Part shown: positions 7,173-14,936 of the stretch, one piece after another
Numbering within the stretch: the stretch's first letter is position 1
Layout of the letters: every line of letters starts with the position of its first letter
Source: a virus
Length of the DNA: 24,797 nucleotides
Virus record (IMG/VR): IMGVR_UViG_3300035688_000439
Span: 1 to 24,797 of that record
Direction: 5' to 3' (one strand)
The notes under the pieces: model-generated
Seen by the model: the letters and a program-made list of their open reading frames with translations, nothing else
The model's database searches: none
Told to the model about the DNA's origin: nothing
Position numbers and translations under genes: made by a program

Positions 7173-7592
7173 TTACACCTGGGTCAGGGTCAGAATCCCG
7201 TTGGGGTGCCACTGGATCGTGAACGTGCCATTGGTACAGGTCTGGGCACCGCCAAAGTCGATGGAGCAGATCAGCTCATCGCTGCCAGCGAGGTCATCCC
7301 ACAGCACCGCGAAGTAGCACGTGAGAGTCTCGCCCGGGCCATAGGCGTGATTGGTGGCAGCGAACTTCGTGGTCGTCCCCTGCGTCACCGCCTTGCCCGC
7401 CAGCGCGCTGCCGCCCGCGACATAGACAACCTTGTTGCCGATGTCGTTGGCGGATACGTCGCCCCAGACCTGGTGGGCGGGGTTGAAGGCATGGGAGTCG
7501 CTCATCAGCGCGACCTTGATCGTGTCGGCCTCCATGTCCACTACCTTGTTCATCAGGTTAGCGAAATACCTTGGGTAGATTCCGTTGGCCAT
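7173..7592 (-). CDS. Phage structural protein of unknown role
   Basis: This 139-residue protein starts MANGIYPRYFANLMNKVVDM and continues TIKVALMSDSHAFNPAHQVW. That opening, with a short helix, a 'value' strand IKVALM and then H-x-x-x-x-D-V, is common in a family of small phage virion proteins found near head or tail genes. Later segments (TKFAATNHAYGPGETLTCYF, SIDFGGAQTCTNGTFTIQW) are beta-rich. The ATG has GGAG 8 bases upstream. It is probably a decoration or head-fibre-like subunit, but this is inferred from general resemblance and position. Confidence 0.65.
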   Translation of the reverse strand: MANGIYPRYFANLMNKVVDMEADTIKVALMSDSHAFNPAHQVWGDVSANDIGNKVVYVAGGSALAGKAVTQGTTTKFAATNHAYGPGETLTCYFAVLWDDLAGSDELICSIDFGGAQTCTNGTFTIQWHPNGILTLTQV

Positions 7593-7604
7593 CGTCAGTT
7601 CTCC

Positions 7605-7841
7605 TTAGTTGGGTTGCTTCAGATCCATCCGCACTTCGAGGCAGGGCACATGGACGATGCAATCAGTCCCGCCCTGCGCGTTCGGCTTTTGCTCGCTCCA
7701 CACGCCGCCTATGCTCTCGATGTCTGGCTTCCAACTGCCATCATCGGCCTGCACCACAGGGACTGCCCTGGTCACACCCGCCTGCTGAAAGATCAGGTAG
7801 TGCTTGCCCTCATGCTCGATCAGCCGGCCCTCCATCCTCAC
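7605..7841 (-). CDS. Small protein, unknown function
   Basis: The 78-residue product (starting MRMEGRLIEHEGKHYLIFQQ if the GTG at 7841 is used, or at the ATG two codons later) appears to be a small beta-rich domain, with short strands separated by turns. The start overlaps the stop of the repeat protein (GTGA), so translation is probably coupled. Its two cysteines (DCIVHVPCLEV) lie close together. No family is recognised. Confidence 0.6.
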   Translation of the reverse strand: MRMEGRLIEHEGKHYLIFQQAGVTRAVPVVQADDGSWKPDIESIGGVWSEQKPNAQGGTDCIVHVPCLEVRMDLKQPN

Positions 7842-9637
7842 GGCGCCTCTCGCTTCCCGGGCCGATGGCCTGCCCTTCGCCTCTGAACGATCCCGCCGCC
7901 CGTCACTATCACGATGGTCGGATTCGGCAAGCCCATTGCCATCGCCAACGACGCGGGCAGCACTATCGCCGTACCAGTCTCTGTCGGGTTGAGCAGTGCC
8001 GCCTGCATCGCGAGCACCGCGGGATGAACTGTCACGGTCGGTTCAGGAGCGGGCAGGCTCATGCCCATATCCAGAGCCGCGGCCAGCGCGATTGCCGTTG
8101 CCTCGAGGCTAGGCGGCGGGATGCTCATCGCCATGCCCAATGCCTCGGGCATCACTATCACGTCGCCGCTGCCCATGATGACCACCGTGGGCCCGGGCAA
8201 TCCCATTTCCATCGCCAGCGCCGCGACCTCAGCGAGCGCGGTTGCGGTCGTGGTCGGCGATGGCAAACTCAGCGCCATGCCGATGGTCGCCGGCGTGAGC
8301 GCGATCACCGGCTCGGGCACTGGCATCCCCATTGCCGCCGCAAGCGCGGCCGGCATCACAATGGCATCGCCCACTGCTACCGGCGCGGGCAGGCCCATCT
8401 GCATGGCGAGGGCCGTTGCCTGCACCAGCGCCGTGGCTACGACCGAGGGGGATAGAACTGCCATCTCCATCACGAGGGCACTAGCATCGGCGATTGCCGT
8501 AGCGACTGTCGTGGGCGATGGTAAGCTGAGGGCCATTGCGATAGTGCTGGGATTCATCCCGATGGTCGGTTCTGGCGGCAGTAATCCCAGGGCCATCCCG
8601 AGCGCGTCGGGATAGACGATCTTGTCTACGATGCCGCCCATGTCCAGCGTCGGGGCCAGCAGTTCCATGAGCATGGCCAAGGGACTAGGTGCGACGACAG
8701 CCATCGCTATAACGACGGGGCCCGGCAGACCCATCGCCATCGCCAACACGGAAGGCGAGATGTTAGCCGTACCGACTTCGCTTGGGGCCGGGACGCCGGC
8801 GGCCATGCCGAGGCCTGAGGGAAAGACGCGCACCTCCTTGCTCGGAGCCTGCAGCGACATTGCCATGCCGAGCGGAGCAGAGAGTGCCTTGATGGCAGTC
8901 CCTATCTCGGTCGGGGCCGGCACGCTCATCGTCATCCCTAGCGCGGAGGGGGTGACAATCTTATCCACGACCGGCGGAGGGGACTTCAATCCAAACGCGA
9001 TGTAGGCTTTTGGCCACGCGTTGCTGAGCGTCGCCGCGAAGGTCCCCATCGCACCGGCTACCGCAAGTCCGCCCTGGTCGAACGCGAACCCTCCACCATG
9101 GCCGGAGGTCGTCTCGTAATCCATCTTCTCGGCCATGTTCGATAGATTGCCATTGGTCATCACCGTGAATTGGCCGGTGTTCGAGTCCTGACTGGATGTG
9201 CAGATGCAGACGCATAGCCGATCCGGCCCCGTGGTCGAGATGGTCGTGACGAATTGGAAGCTGGTATCCGATGCTACCTCGGTCCCGGTCTCCGACACGT
9301 CCACGGGATCGCCGGATGCGATGCAACCGCTGTACGCGTTACAACCAGCGCAGACATGGTCCACAGTGGCCTGCACGCTCGGTGCGGTATTGCCGGAGGC
9401 GTGTCTGCGCCACCAGAGATACAACTTCGAACCGCTGGCAACCGTTATGGGTGAGCCAGTAAAGGCCGTCCATGCTTGCCCGCCGGTCACCGTGATACTG
9501 ACTGTGCCCGTAGGATCGGTCTCGGCGACCAGGATCGCGATATCACCGATCGCGATATCGGCAGGCAACGGCACAGAGACGGCACCAGTGGTGCCGCTGG
9601 CCTTCGCTCCTGGCGTTCTACTGACCGGCATCGCCAT
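7838..9637 (-). CDS. Repeat-rich virion-associated protein
   Basis: The 599-residue product has two parts. Residues 1 to about 217 form a beta-rich domain with many Thr, Ser and Gly and several Cys (HVCAGCNAYSGC, LCVCICTSSQ), ending in AFGLKS; it resembles N-terminal domains of phage receptor-binding or surface proteins. Residues about 225-585 consist of roughly 16 degenerate repeats of 21-26 residues with consensus P-x-x-L-x-M-x-M-x-L-P-x-P-T (for example EALGMAMSIPPPS). The last 17 residues (ending HRPGKREAP) are basic and lie outside the repeats. It sits next to a glycosyltransferase and a double methyltransferase and could be the protein they modify. Function is not known. Confidence 0.72.
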   Translation of the reverse strand: MAMPVSRTPGAKASGTTGAVSVPLPADIAIGDIAILVAETDPTGTVSITVTGGQAWTAFTGSPITVASGSKLYLWWRRHASGNTAPSVQATVDHVCAGCNAYSGCIASGDPVDVSETGTEVASDTSFQFVTTISTTGPDRLCVCICTSSQDSNTGQFTVMTNGNLSNMAEKMDYETTSGHGGGFAFDQGGLAVAGAMGTFAATLSNAWPKAYIAFGLKSPPPVVDKIVTPSALGMTMSVPAPTEIGTAIKALSAPLGMAMSLQAPSKEVRVFPSGLGMAAGVPAPSEVGTANISPSVLAMAMGLPGPVVIAMAVVAPSPLAMLMELLAPTLDMGGIVDKIVYPDALGMALGLLPPEPTIGMNPSTIAMALSLPSPTTVATAIADASALVMEMAVLSPSVVATALVQATALAMQMGLPAPVAVGDAIVMPAALAAAMGMPVPEPVIALTPATIGMALSLPSPTTTATALAEVAALAMEMGLPGPTVVIMGSGDVIVMPEALGMAMSIPPPSLEATAIALAAALDMGMSLPAPEPTVTVHPAVLAMQAALLNPTETGTAIVLPASLAMAMGLPNPTIVIVTGGGIVQRRRAGHRPGKREAP

Positions 9638-9663
9638 TAGGCTATCATCCTCACCTGCGCTAC

Positions 9664-9954
9664 CTACCCAGCCTTTCCGGCCTCGACCTTGCGACGATGC
9701 TCCTCAAGCGCCCCGCGGGTCGGAAATGAAGGCCCGCGGCCATCGCGGTAGGTCATCGTCAGGCTCGGTTTGACCTCGGTCGGTCCGGTCTGTACCTGCG
9801 TCTCCTGCGGTTCTGCCACTGGCGTCTCGTCCGGCTCCAGCAGTTCCACCAGCCCGCGCCGGAGCAGATTCCGTGCCTGGTCGGTTCGCAACTCCACCAC
9901 CTCACCCGTCTTGGCGATGCCCGCCAATCTCTGCAACGCCCGCACTCTCGCCAT
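9664..9954 (-). CDS. Possible internal-start product: small phage protein within the GT4 gene
   Basis: An in-frame ATG at 9954 is preceded by AAAGGAG with a 6-base spacer, one of the best ribosome binding sites in the window. The resulting 96-residue protein begins MARVRALQRLAGIAKTGEVV and continues LRTDQARNLLRRGLVELLEP, which is the usual form of short phage proteins found near the major capsid (a K/R-V-x-x-L strand, a G-x-x-V-E-L strand, then A-x-x-L-x-x-x-G-x-V-E). The glycosyltransferase fold is already complete before it. Either a fusion, a separate product, or both are made. Confidence 0.55.
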   Translation of the reverse strand: MARVRALQRLAGIAKTGEVVELRTDQARNLLRRGLVELLEPDETPVAEPQETQVQTGPTEVKPSLTMTYRDGRGPSFPTRGALEEHRRKVEAGKAG

Positions 9955-11025
9955 TCCAGTCTCCTTTATGCTCACCGGCAGGTCGCCCGGCCGGGGCCGC
10001 TCGCGCTCTCGCGCCCGCCACTCCTCACCGATCCGCACCAACTCAGCCTCCAGCGCGTCCATCTGCGCGGTTGGCTCCAACTCACCTGATCGCTTGAGCG
10101 CCGCCGCCGACATCTCCGCATACGCCGTCTCATCGTCGAGCGCCCGGATCGCTTCGACCCACTGCTCCGGCTGGTAGCGATCGGCGAACATGCCGGCCTC
10201 GCCCAGTGACTCCACCAGCCCAGGCGTCGGGTGTGCAATCGTCGGGATGCCGCTGGCCGCCGCCTCGATCCCGATGCGCCCGAAGCTCTCGGTCCAATAC
10301 TTGCCGCCCGGGGTACCGAGGTCTTGGCTCGGCATCAGGATGATGCGCGCACGTCGGTATATCTCCCGCGGGTCAGTGCAGTGCTCCATCACCTCGGCAT
10401 TGGGGGGCAGCGGATTGGGGACGATCTGCCCTCCCCAGCCACCCTTGACGCCGATGAAGTGATGGTCGGGCATCCTGCGCGCCAGCTCCCAGAATAGGTG
10501 TCCGCCCTTCTCCACGCAGAGATTGACGAGCACGATGGCGTCGCCCGTCTCCTCGACCCGGTAGTCGGCCGGCTCGACGAACGGGTAGACGACCAGCGCA
10601 TTGTCGGCTCGCCCCTTCTCCTGCGCCGCCCTGCGCACCCATTCCGAGTTGTAGACGGCGAGTTGCACCCGCGCTGCCTTCGCCTTGAAGTATTCGAGCT
10701 GGCCCTCGTCATGAATCAGGTGCACCAGCGGCTTCTCGTAGGCCCGACATAGCGCCATCGCCTCGGCCGTCGCCTCGCCCTGCGTGACGATGATGTCCGC
10801 TTCCTGGTAGCGTCGGCGCTTCGCTACCGGCAGCGGCGCCGAGTACACATCGGTGATGCCGAATTGGCGCGCCCCGTGGCTGCGCGTAGGTTTCAGGTTG
10901 CCCTTCTGCAGCATCAGGCCGACCGAGTGCCCGCGCCTGCGCATCTCCTCCAGCACCAGGCACATCGTCACCACGCCGCCGCCCCAGCCCCACCCCAGGT
11001 GGTATATGTGGCCCAGAATTCTCAC
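9664..11025 (-). CDS. GT4-family glycosyltransferase with a C-terminal small-phage-protein domain
   Basis: The first 350 residues are a GT-B glycosyltransferase of the GT4 type. The N-terminal glycine loop HLGWGWGGGV, the donor-domain strand VYPFVEP, and the E-x7-E motif TESFGRIGIE (E246 and E254) followed by AAASGIPTIA are all visible. It should transfer a sugar from an activated nucleotide sugar in the cytoplasm. Residues from 358 on (MARVRALQRLAGIAKTGEVV) look like an unrelated small phage head protein, fused in frame, with its own ribosome binding site still present. The GTG start overlaps the double methyltransferase stop (GTGA). Acceptor unknown; virion protein or cell-surface glycan are both possible. 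Confidence 0.88.
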   Translation of the reverse strand: MRILGHIYHLGWGWGGGVVTMCLVLEEMRRRGHSVGLMLQKGNLKPTRSHGARQFGITDVYSAPLPVAKRRRYQEADIIVTQGEATAEAMALCRAYEKPLVHLIHDEGQLEYFKAKAARVQLAVYNSEWVRRAAQEKGRADNALVVYPFVEPADYRVEETGDAIVLVNLCVEKGGHLFWELARRMPDHHFIGVKGGWGGQIVPNPLPPNAEVMEHCTDPREIYRRARIILMPSQDLGTPGGKYWTESFGRIGIEAAASGIPTIAHPTPGLVESLGEAGMFADRYQPEQWVEAIRALDDETAYAEMSAAALKRSGELEPTAQMDALEAELVRIGEEWRARERERPRPGDLPVSIKETGMARVRALQRLAGIAKTGEVVELRTDQARNLLRRGLVELLEPDETPVAEPQETQVQTGPTEVKPSLTMTYRDGRGPSFPTRGALEEHRRKVEAGKAG

Positions 11026-12233
11026 AGCACTCTCCTCACGACGGCGCAGCCGTGGACGATCTCGGATGTATACCGACCCTCTTTCAGCAGGCAGTCTCGA
11101 ATGGCCCGGGCGACCCCCCAGTCCTCGGTCGCCGCGTCGTGGAAGACCATGATCCCATCCGGCTCGACCCGTCGCGCCCAGGCTCCGATGTCGCGACAGA
11201 CCGCCTCATAGGAGAGCTCGGCGTCGAGAAACAGCAGCCCGATCGCCGGGTCGACGAACCGGGACGCCTCGACGCTATCTGCCTGCAGGGCGATGGCCTG
11301 ACTGTTCAGCCCGAGGTGCCCCAGGTTCTCTGCCCAGGCGGTATGAGCGGCAGGGTCCGCGTACTGCCGCCATGGCGCCCGCTCCCACAGGTCAATGCTG
11401 TAGACGATGGCACCGCCGCCGGCCAGCGCGCCCGCCGCCAGGTAGCAGGTCGACTTGCCCTTGTAGGCCCCGATCTCGACGATGGCGCGGTCGCTCGGGA
11501 CCTGCGCGGCGAGTGCGGCCAGGACCATGCCCTCCTCGGGCAGAATCTCGCCGTGGACTTCACCGCAACGCCGGCGCAGTTCCTCTGAGAGAAGGGGTGC
11601 CTGTCGCTTGCGGAACCAGGCCGAGTAGGGCTGAACGAACGGCAACTCCTCCCACTCGCCGGTGGGCCGGATTGATTCCCCTATCACACGGTCGATGCCC
11701 GGCCAAGCATGGTTCCGGGCGTCGTGCATCATCAGCAATCCGCCCGGCACGAGGTGGGGCGTCCATGCCTGAAAATCCGCCAGCACCTGCTCGTACTCGT
11801 GGCCAGCATCTATCACCAGCAGGCCGATGGGCCGGCTCCAGCCCCTCGCTGCCTCGACGGTGTCGGAGCGCGTCAGCGTCACCAGCTCGTTGACCCCGAA
11901 ACGCTCGGCCCACGACCGGGCGGTCAGCTCGTTCTCCGGGGTATCGTACTTCTGCTCCTGGCCGCTTGGTCGGGACCCGAACAGGTCGATGCCAATGACC
12001 GGCACTGAGCGGGCAAAGCGCGACCCGCAGGCGAGGCTCGTCAAACCCTGCCCGGTGAACACGCCCAACTCGACGATGCAGTGGGGAGGCTGTACCTGCA
12101 TCGCGTAGTGGACCCGCGCCTCGCACTCGGTTCGCGGGCCGCCGCCGATGGTGGCCAGGAAGTCGAGCGTATCCTGAACCTCGTCAGTCGCTGTCGCCAC
12201 GTCCCTCTCGCAAGTTGTCTGATCGGCACTCAT
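11022..12233 (-). CDS. Double SAM-dependent methyltransferase-like protein
   Basis: The product is 403 residues from the ATG at 12233, preceded by GGAG; the longer frame to 12284 would read through a 13-bp hairpin and is unlikely. Two class I methyltransferase-like domains follow each other. Domain 1 has motif I VELGVFTGQ (54-62), GIDLFG (81-86), LLVIDAGHEYE (138-148) and GGLLMMHDA (164-172). Domain 2 repeats this as VEIGAYKGKST (252-262), YSIDLW (278-283), LLFLDAELSYE (333-343) and DGIMVFHDA (359-367). The pattern is that of the Methyltransf_24/CmcI-like group, often linked to glycan or natural-product modification. Domain 2 has DAELSYE where domain 1 has DAGHEYE, so only one half may be catalytic. 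It is flanked by capsid and glycosyltransferase genes. Confidence 0.85.
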   Translation of the reverse strand: MSADQTTCERDVATATDEVQDTLDFLATIGGGPRTECEARVHYAMQVQPPHCIVELGVFTGQGLTSLACGSRFARSVPVIGIDLFGSRPSGQEQKYDTPENELTARSWAERFGVNELVTLTRSDTVEAARGWSRPIGLLVIDAGHEYEQVLADFQAWTPHLVPGGLLMMHDARNHAWPGIDRVIGESIRPTGEWEELPFVQPYSAWFRKRQAPLLSEELRRRCGEVHGEILPEEGMVLAALAAQVPSDRAIVEIGAYKGKSTCYLAAGALAGGGAIVYSIDLWERAPWRQYADPAAHTAWAENLGHLGLNSQAIALQADSVEASRFVDPAIGLLFLDAELSYEAVCRDIGAWARRVEPDGIMVFHDAATEDWGVARAIRDCLLKEGRYTSEIVHGCAVVRRVL

Positions 12234-12245
12234 CTGGTTCTCCAG

Positions 12246-12282
12246 GGGGCCGGCGGGCAAAGGAGCAAAGCCCGCCGGCCCC
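12246..12282. other. Perfect 13-bp hairpin after the capsid gene
   Basis: GGGGCCGGCGGGC at 12246-12258 pairs with GCCCGCCGGCCCC at 12270-12282 around the loop AAAGGAGCAAA. It lies between the capsid stop and the methyltransferase start. No T-run follows on either strand, so it is not a standard terminator; it could protect the 3' end of capsid mRNA or reduce read-through into the downstream enzyme genes. Confidence 0.8.
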
Positions 12283-12316
12283 ACATGACCCCAGGAGGCG
12301 AGGTCGTTAGCTGTCG

Positions 12317-13627
12317 CTAGCTGCCCTCAGCCGTGAATGTCCCGAGCACTGCCGCCTCGGGGCGGTAGACCGTGAGCGCCAGACGCTCCTCGGCCAATAT
12401 CGCCACCAGGTTCTTGGTGAAGAAATCGCTGTGCTGGTCGCTGATGCGAACCGTCGCATCCTCGCGACTCCACAGAGCGCACGCCACGTCGAAGGCGCCA
12501 GTGCAGAACGACCCCTCGTCCATCTTCGAGGTCGTCACTACCGGCAGGCCCCACAGGCGCCGCACGCCGGACTCCTGGACGCGCGCCCAGATGTACCGGC
12601 CATCGAGGTCCTTGAGCAACTCGATGTCTTCCCAGTCGTTGGGGTGCAGCACGATCCCCGAGGCCGAGTACTCGGCGATCTCGACCAGGGTCATCGCCCG
12701 GCGGACCGCATCGGCCTTGTTGTCATCAGCACCCTGCGTCAGGAGCTGGATGTCGCTGTCCGTGAGCAGCCCTTCGAGGTGGCTGCCGCCGCCTGTGCCG
12801 TTGAGGATCTCGTCGTCCTCGGTGATCGCCAGGCCGTAAATCAGGCGGGAGTCGATGTACTGCTGGAGGACGGGCGCGTCGGAGATGATCTGACGCGCCG
12901 CAGCAAGCCAGTGAGCGATGGTGCTCACCGTTACCGACTTGCTCTCGAAGGTCAGGACCGACTGCGCCTTGGCCGCCGGCGTCGCCTCGTCCTGGACCGC
13001 GGCGAGGTTCGTGAAGCCGCTCTCCCGGACGAACTCCACCGCCCCGACCGAGGTCGTCATGACTTGGAACAGGTCGCGCACGCGGGGCTGCAGCATCGCC
13101 GGCCCGATGATGCCCGGCACGCGCTGCACCGCGTAGAGGTAGCTGCCCACGTTCCCCAGGCTGGCGCCGGTCAGTTCGCCGGCCTTCGCCTCGCGGGGGA
13201 AGAAGTTCTTGACCGGGATGGCGCCAGAGTTGCTCTTCTGGCCCGGCTGGAACTCCTTGTAGGCCTCCGACGCGATCACAATCTGCCCGACGCTCTGGCG
13301 CTCGTCGGAGCGTCCCTGCGGGAGCCGCTTGCTGGCGGCCTCCACCTCGTCCAGTCGCTTCGTCACGCCACCCATCGCCTCGACGACCTCGGCCAGTTTC
13401 TTCTCGGCCTCGTCGAGCGCGGTGCGCTGCTTCTTGACCTCTTCCTTGGCCTCGACCAGTTCGGCGATGCTCGCCGCCCCGGCCGTGACCTTGGTCTTCA
13501 ACTCCTCGATGGCCGCCTCGGTCTTTTCGACCCGTTCGGTGGCGGCCTTGACTTCACCGACGCGCTTGTCGAAGCTGCTTTTGAGCGCCTCGATGCTCTC
13601 GCCGATGGTCTTCAGTTCGTCACCCAT
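12317..13627 (-). CDS. Major capsid protein, HK97 fold
   Basis: The 436-residue product (ATG at 13627) starts with a charged coiled-coil of about 100 residues (ESIEALKSSFDKRVGEVKAA onward), the scaffold-like delta domain of HK97-type capsids, removed by the prohead protease. A basic, flexible segment near SKRLPQGRSDERQSVG marks the likely cleavage region. The rest has HK97-fold features: SGFTNLAAVQDEATPAAKAQ, SVTVSTIAHWLAAARQIISD, TEDDEILNGTGGG and SGIVLHPNDWEDIELLKD, typical of E-loop, spine helix and A-domain. An upstream in-frame ATG at 13654 sits in the loop of a 5-bp hairpin (13645-13659) and has no binding site, so the later start is preferred. It follows the protease gene and structured leader B. 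Confidence 0.95.
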   Translation of the reverse strand: MGDELKTIGESIEALKSSFDKRVGEVKAATERVEKTEAAIEELKTKVTAGAASIAELVEAKEEVKKQRTALDEAEKKLAEVVEAMGGVTKRLDEVEAASKRLPQGRSDERQSVGQIVIASEAYKEFQPGQKSNSGAIPVKNFFPREAKAGELTGASLGNVGSYLYAVQRVPGIIGPAMLQPRVRDLFQVMTTSVGAVEFVRESGFTNLAAVQDEATPAAKAQSVLTFESKSVTVSTIAHWLAAARQIISDAPVLQQYIDSRLIYGLAITEDDEILNGTGGGSHLEGLLTDSDIQLLTQGADDNKADAVRRAMTLVEIAEYSASGIVLHPNDWEDIELLKDLDGRYIWARVQESGVRRLWGLPVVTTSKMDEGSFCTGAFDVACALWSREDATVRISDQHSDFFTKNLVAILAEERLALTVYRPEAAVLGTFTAEGS

Positions 13628-13665
13628 CTTGCGTCTCTCTTTCCGCCCCGTCATGGGGCAACTAG

Positions 13666-13774
13666 GGCCCGGCCAAAAGAGAAGCCTCCGCAGTCTCTCG
13701 CGCGAGAACGGAGGCTTGTGCTCTCTCGGTTCGGCGGGGATCAGCCGCCTAGGCCGGGCGCTTATCCGATTGTC
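13666..13774 (-). promoter_or_regulatory. Structured leader B upstream of the capsid gene
   Basis: The minus-strand order matches leader A: motif GACAATCGGATAAG (13761-13774), outer stem GCCCGGCC, hairpin 2 (GGCGG 13733-13737 with CCGCC 13745-13749), a CGAGAGAG single strand, hairpin 1 (AAGCCTCCG 13682-13690 with CGGAGGCTT 13709-13717, capped by TCTCGCGCGAGA), a TTCTCTTTT tract, then the outer arm. The outer arms (13667-13674 and 13752-13759) pair over 8 bases. Compared with leader A, both inner hairpins keep pairing with different bases, while GCGCGC in the cap, the single-strand CGAGAGA and the outer stem sequence are kept. A 5-bp hairpin (13645-13659) follows before the capsid start. Confidence 0.72.
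13675..13717 (-). terminator. Terminator-like hairpin within leader B
   Basis: A perfect 9-bp stem (AAGCCTCCG/CGGAGGCTT) is followed on the minus strand by CTCTTTT. It would end or attenuate transcription coming from the protease gene ahead of the capsid gene, unless the outer stem or a bound factor interferes. Confidence 0.6.
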
Positions 13775-13783
13775 AGATGCGAC

Positions 13784-14506
13784 TCAGCGGACTGACTGGG
13801 CGAACTCTTCGAGTTCCTCTCCGAGCTTCACCCGCTGCACAAATGCCGACAGGTCTGCTGCCGCTGCCTTCACCGCGGGATCGAGGGCCTCTCCGTCTCC
13901 GTCCAGCGAGGGCGGGCGGCCGCCCGGCGTCGCCTCGCGGAGAGCCTTGAGGGTGTCGATCATCCGGTCGAGGTAGGTCGGGTCCAGCATCCGGTCAGCA
14001 GTGATCTCGTCCTGAATCGCCGCGAACCGCTTCAGCGCCAGCGCGAAGTCGCCGTTCTTTACTCCCGTCACTCGCGCCAGCCTGTTCATCGCCCAGGTGA
14101 CTGGGCTGTACTCCCACAGGTCCACTTCGAGGAGATCGCGCACACCCGTCTCCTCGTCGGTCATGCTACGCACAGTGTTGTAGCCGATGCTCATCTGCTT
14201 GACCGCGCCGTCGCGTAGCAGCACCAGCGCGTCATTGCCCGAGCTCGTCTCCGAAACGTACGAGCGAGTGAACAGCCCTGTCGAATGCTCCTCGACTACC
14301 TGCGGGACGCCGATCGGCCACTTCCAGTCGTGCTGCCAGCAGAATGCGATCTGATCGAAGTCCTCCTCGATCGAGCGGGCGAACATCCCGCGGTTGGCGC
14401 GGTCGCCGCCCTCGTCCACGTTGCCGAAGATCGAAGCATAGGCCTCGACGATCCGGCCCTCGGTGTCAACCACCTTGAACTCTGCCGGGTAGCTCTTGAA
14501 CTCCAT
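13784..14506 (-). CDS. Possible internal-start product: protease core alone
   Basis: An in-frame ATG at 14506 has GAGGAGAG upstream with a 7-base spacer. It begins MEFKSYPAEFKV, which is where stand-alone S78 prohead proteases usually start, and gives 240 residues containing both likely catalytic residues. Two forms of protease, with and without the N-terminal domain, could therefore be made. Confidence 0.55.
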   Translation of the reverse strand: MEFKSYPAEFKVVDTEGRIVEAYASIFGNVDEGGDRANRGMFARSIEEDFDQIAFCWQHDWKWPIGVPQVVEEHSTGLFTRSYVSETSSGNDALVLLRDGAVKQMSIGYNTVRSMTDEETGVRDLLEVDLWEYSPVTWAMNRLARVTGVKNGDFALALKRFAAIQDEITADRMLDPTYLDRMIDTLKALREATPGGRPPSLDGDGEALDPAVKAAAADLSAFVQRVKLGEELEEFAQSVR

Positions 14507-14935
14507 GCCTGTTCTCTCCTCACCGCCCGCGGCCGCCGCCTTGCTCTTCCAGGGCGGCTGGATGGTGTCATCATCCCATTCGCGGCGCATCTTCGCGTAA
14601 TACTTGCCGATGTGCGCTTTCACCGATGGCACATCGCCAGCGGGTATGTCCACGCCGCCGCGCGCCCCCTGGATCGCACCGGCGCAGGCGAAGACACCGC
14701 GAGGGACCGCTACCAGCGAGCCCTCGATGATGTCGGCAAACTGCAGCTTGAACGCCCCGAACGTGTCCGCTGCCTCGCTATCGAACCAGAAGAAGGCGCG
14801 GCGGTACTTCGCGTTCGGCTTCTCGTCCGCGCCAGCCCAGGCGCGCACCCGCTTGTCGGCGGCCGCACGGTCCCACGATCGCTCGCGCGGCGCCAGCTTC
14901 AAATCCCCAAACGTCGTCGCACCCTTCTCGTCCAT
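13784..14935 (-). CDS. Prohead protease (S78 family) with extra N-terminal domain
   Basis: The 383-residue product matures the capsid by cutting the delta domain. Residues about 144-300 are the HK97-type S78 protease: MEFKSYPAEFKVVDTEGRIV, then YASIFGNVDEGGDRANRGMF, with likely catalytic His202 in CWQHDWKWPIG and Ser249 in VKQMSIGY. Residues 1-130 form a separate domain (RSWDRAAADKRVRAWAG, KYRRAFFWFD, ADIIEGSLVAVPRGVF, QGARGGVDIPAG, YYAKMRREWDDD) seen in other phage proteins of this region but not needed for proteolysis. The ATG at 14935 follows GGGAG at 6 bases. A strong internal binding site precedes residue 144. The C-terminal 80 residues are helical and acidic. Confidence 0.92.
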   Translation of the reverse strand: MDEKGATTFGDLKLAPRERSWDRAAADKRVRAWAGADEKPNAKYRRAFFWFDSEAADTFGAFKLQFADIIEGSLVAVPRGVFACAGAIQGARGGVDIPAGDVPSVKAHIGKYYAKMRREWDDDTIQPPWKSKAAAAGGEERTGMEFKSYPAEFKVVDTEGRIVEAYASIFGNVDEGGDRANRGMFARSIEEDFDQIAFCWQHDWKWPIGVPQVVEEHSTGLFTRSYVSETSSGNDALVLLRDGAVKQMSIGYNTVRSMTDEETGVRDLLEVDLWEYSPVTWAMNRLARVTGVKNGDFALALKRFAAIQDEITADRMLDPTYLDRMIDTLKALREATPGGRPPSLDGDGEALDPAVKAAAADLSAFVQRVKLGEELEEFAQSVR

Positions 14936-14936
14936 C

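Noticed and set aside
12234-12284. Longer start for the double methyltransferase
   Set aside because: It would translate through a 13-bp hairpin. The ATG at 12233 with GGAG is a better start.
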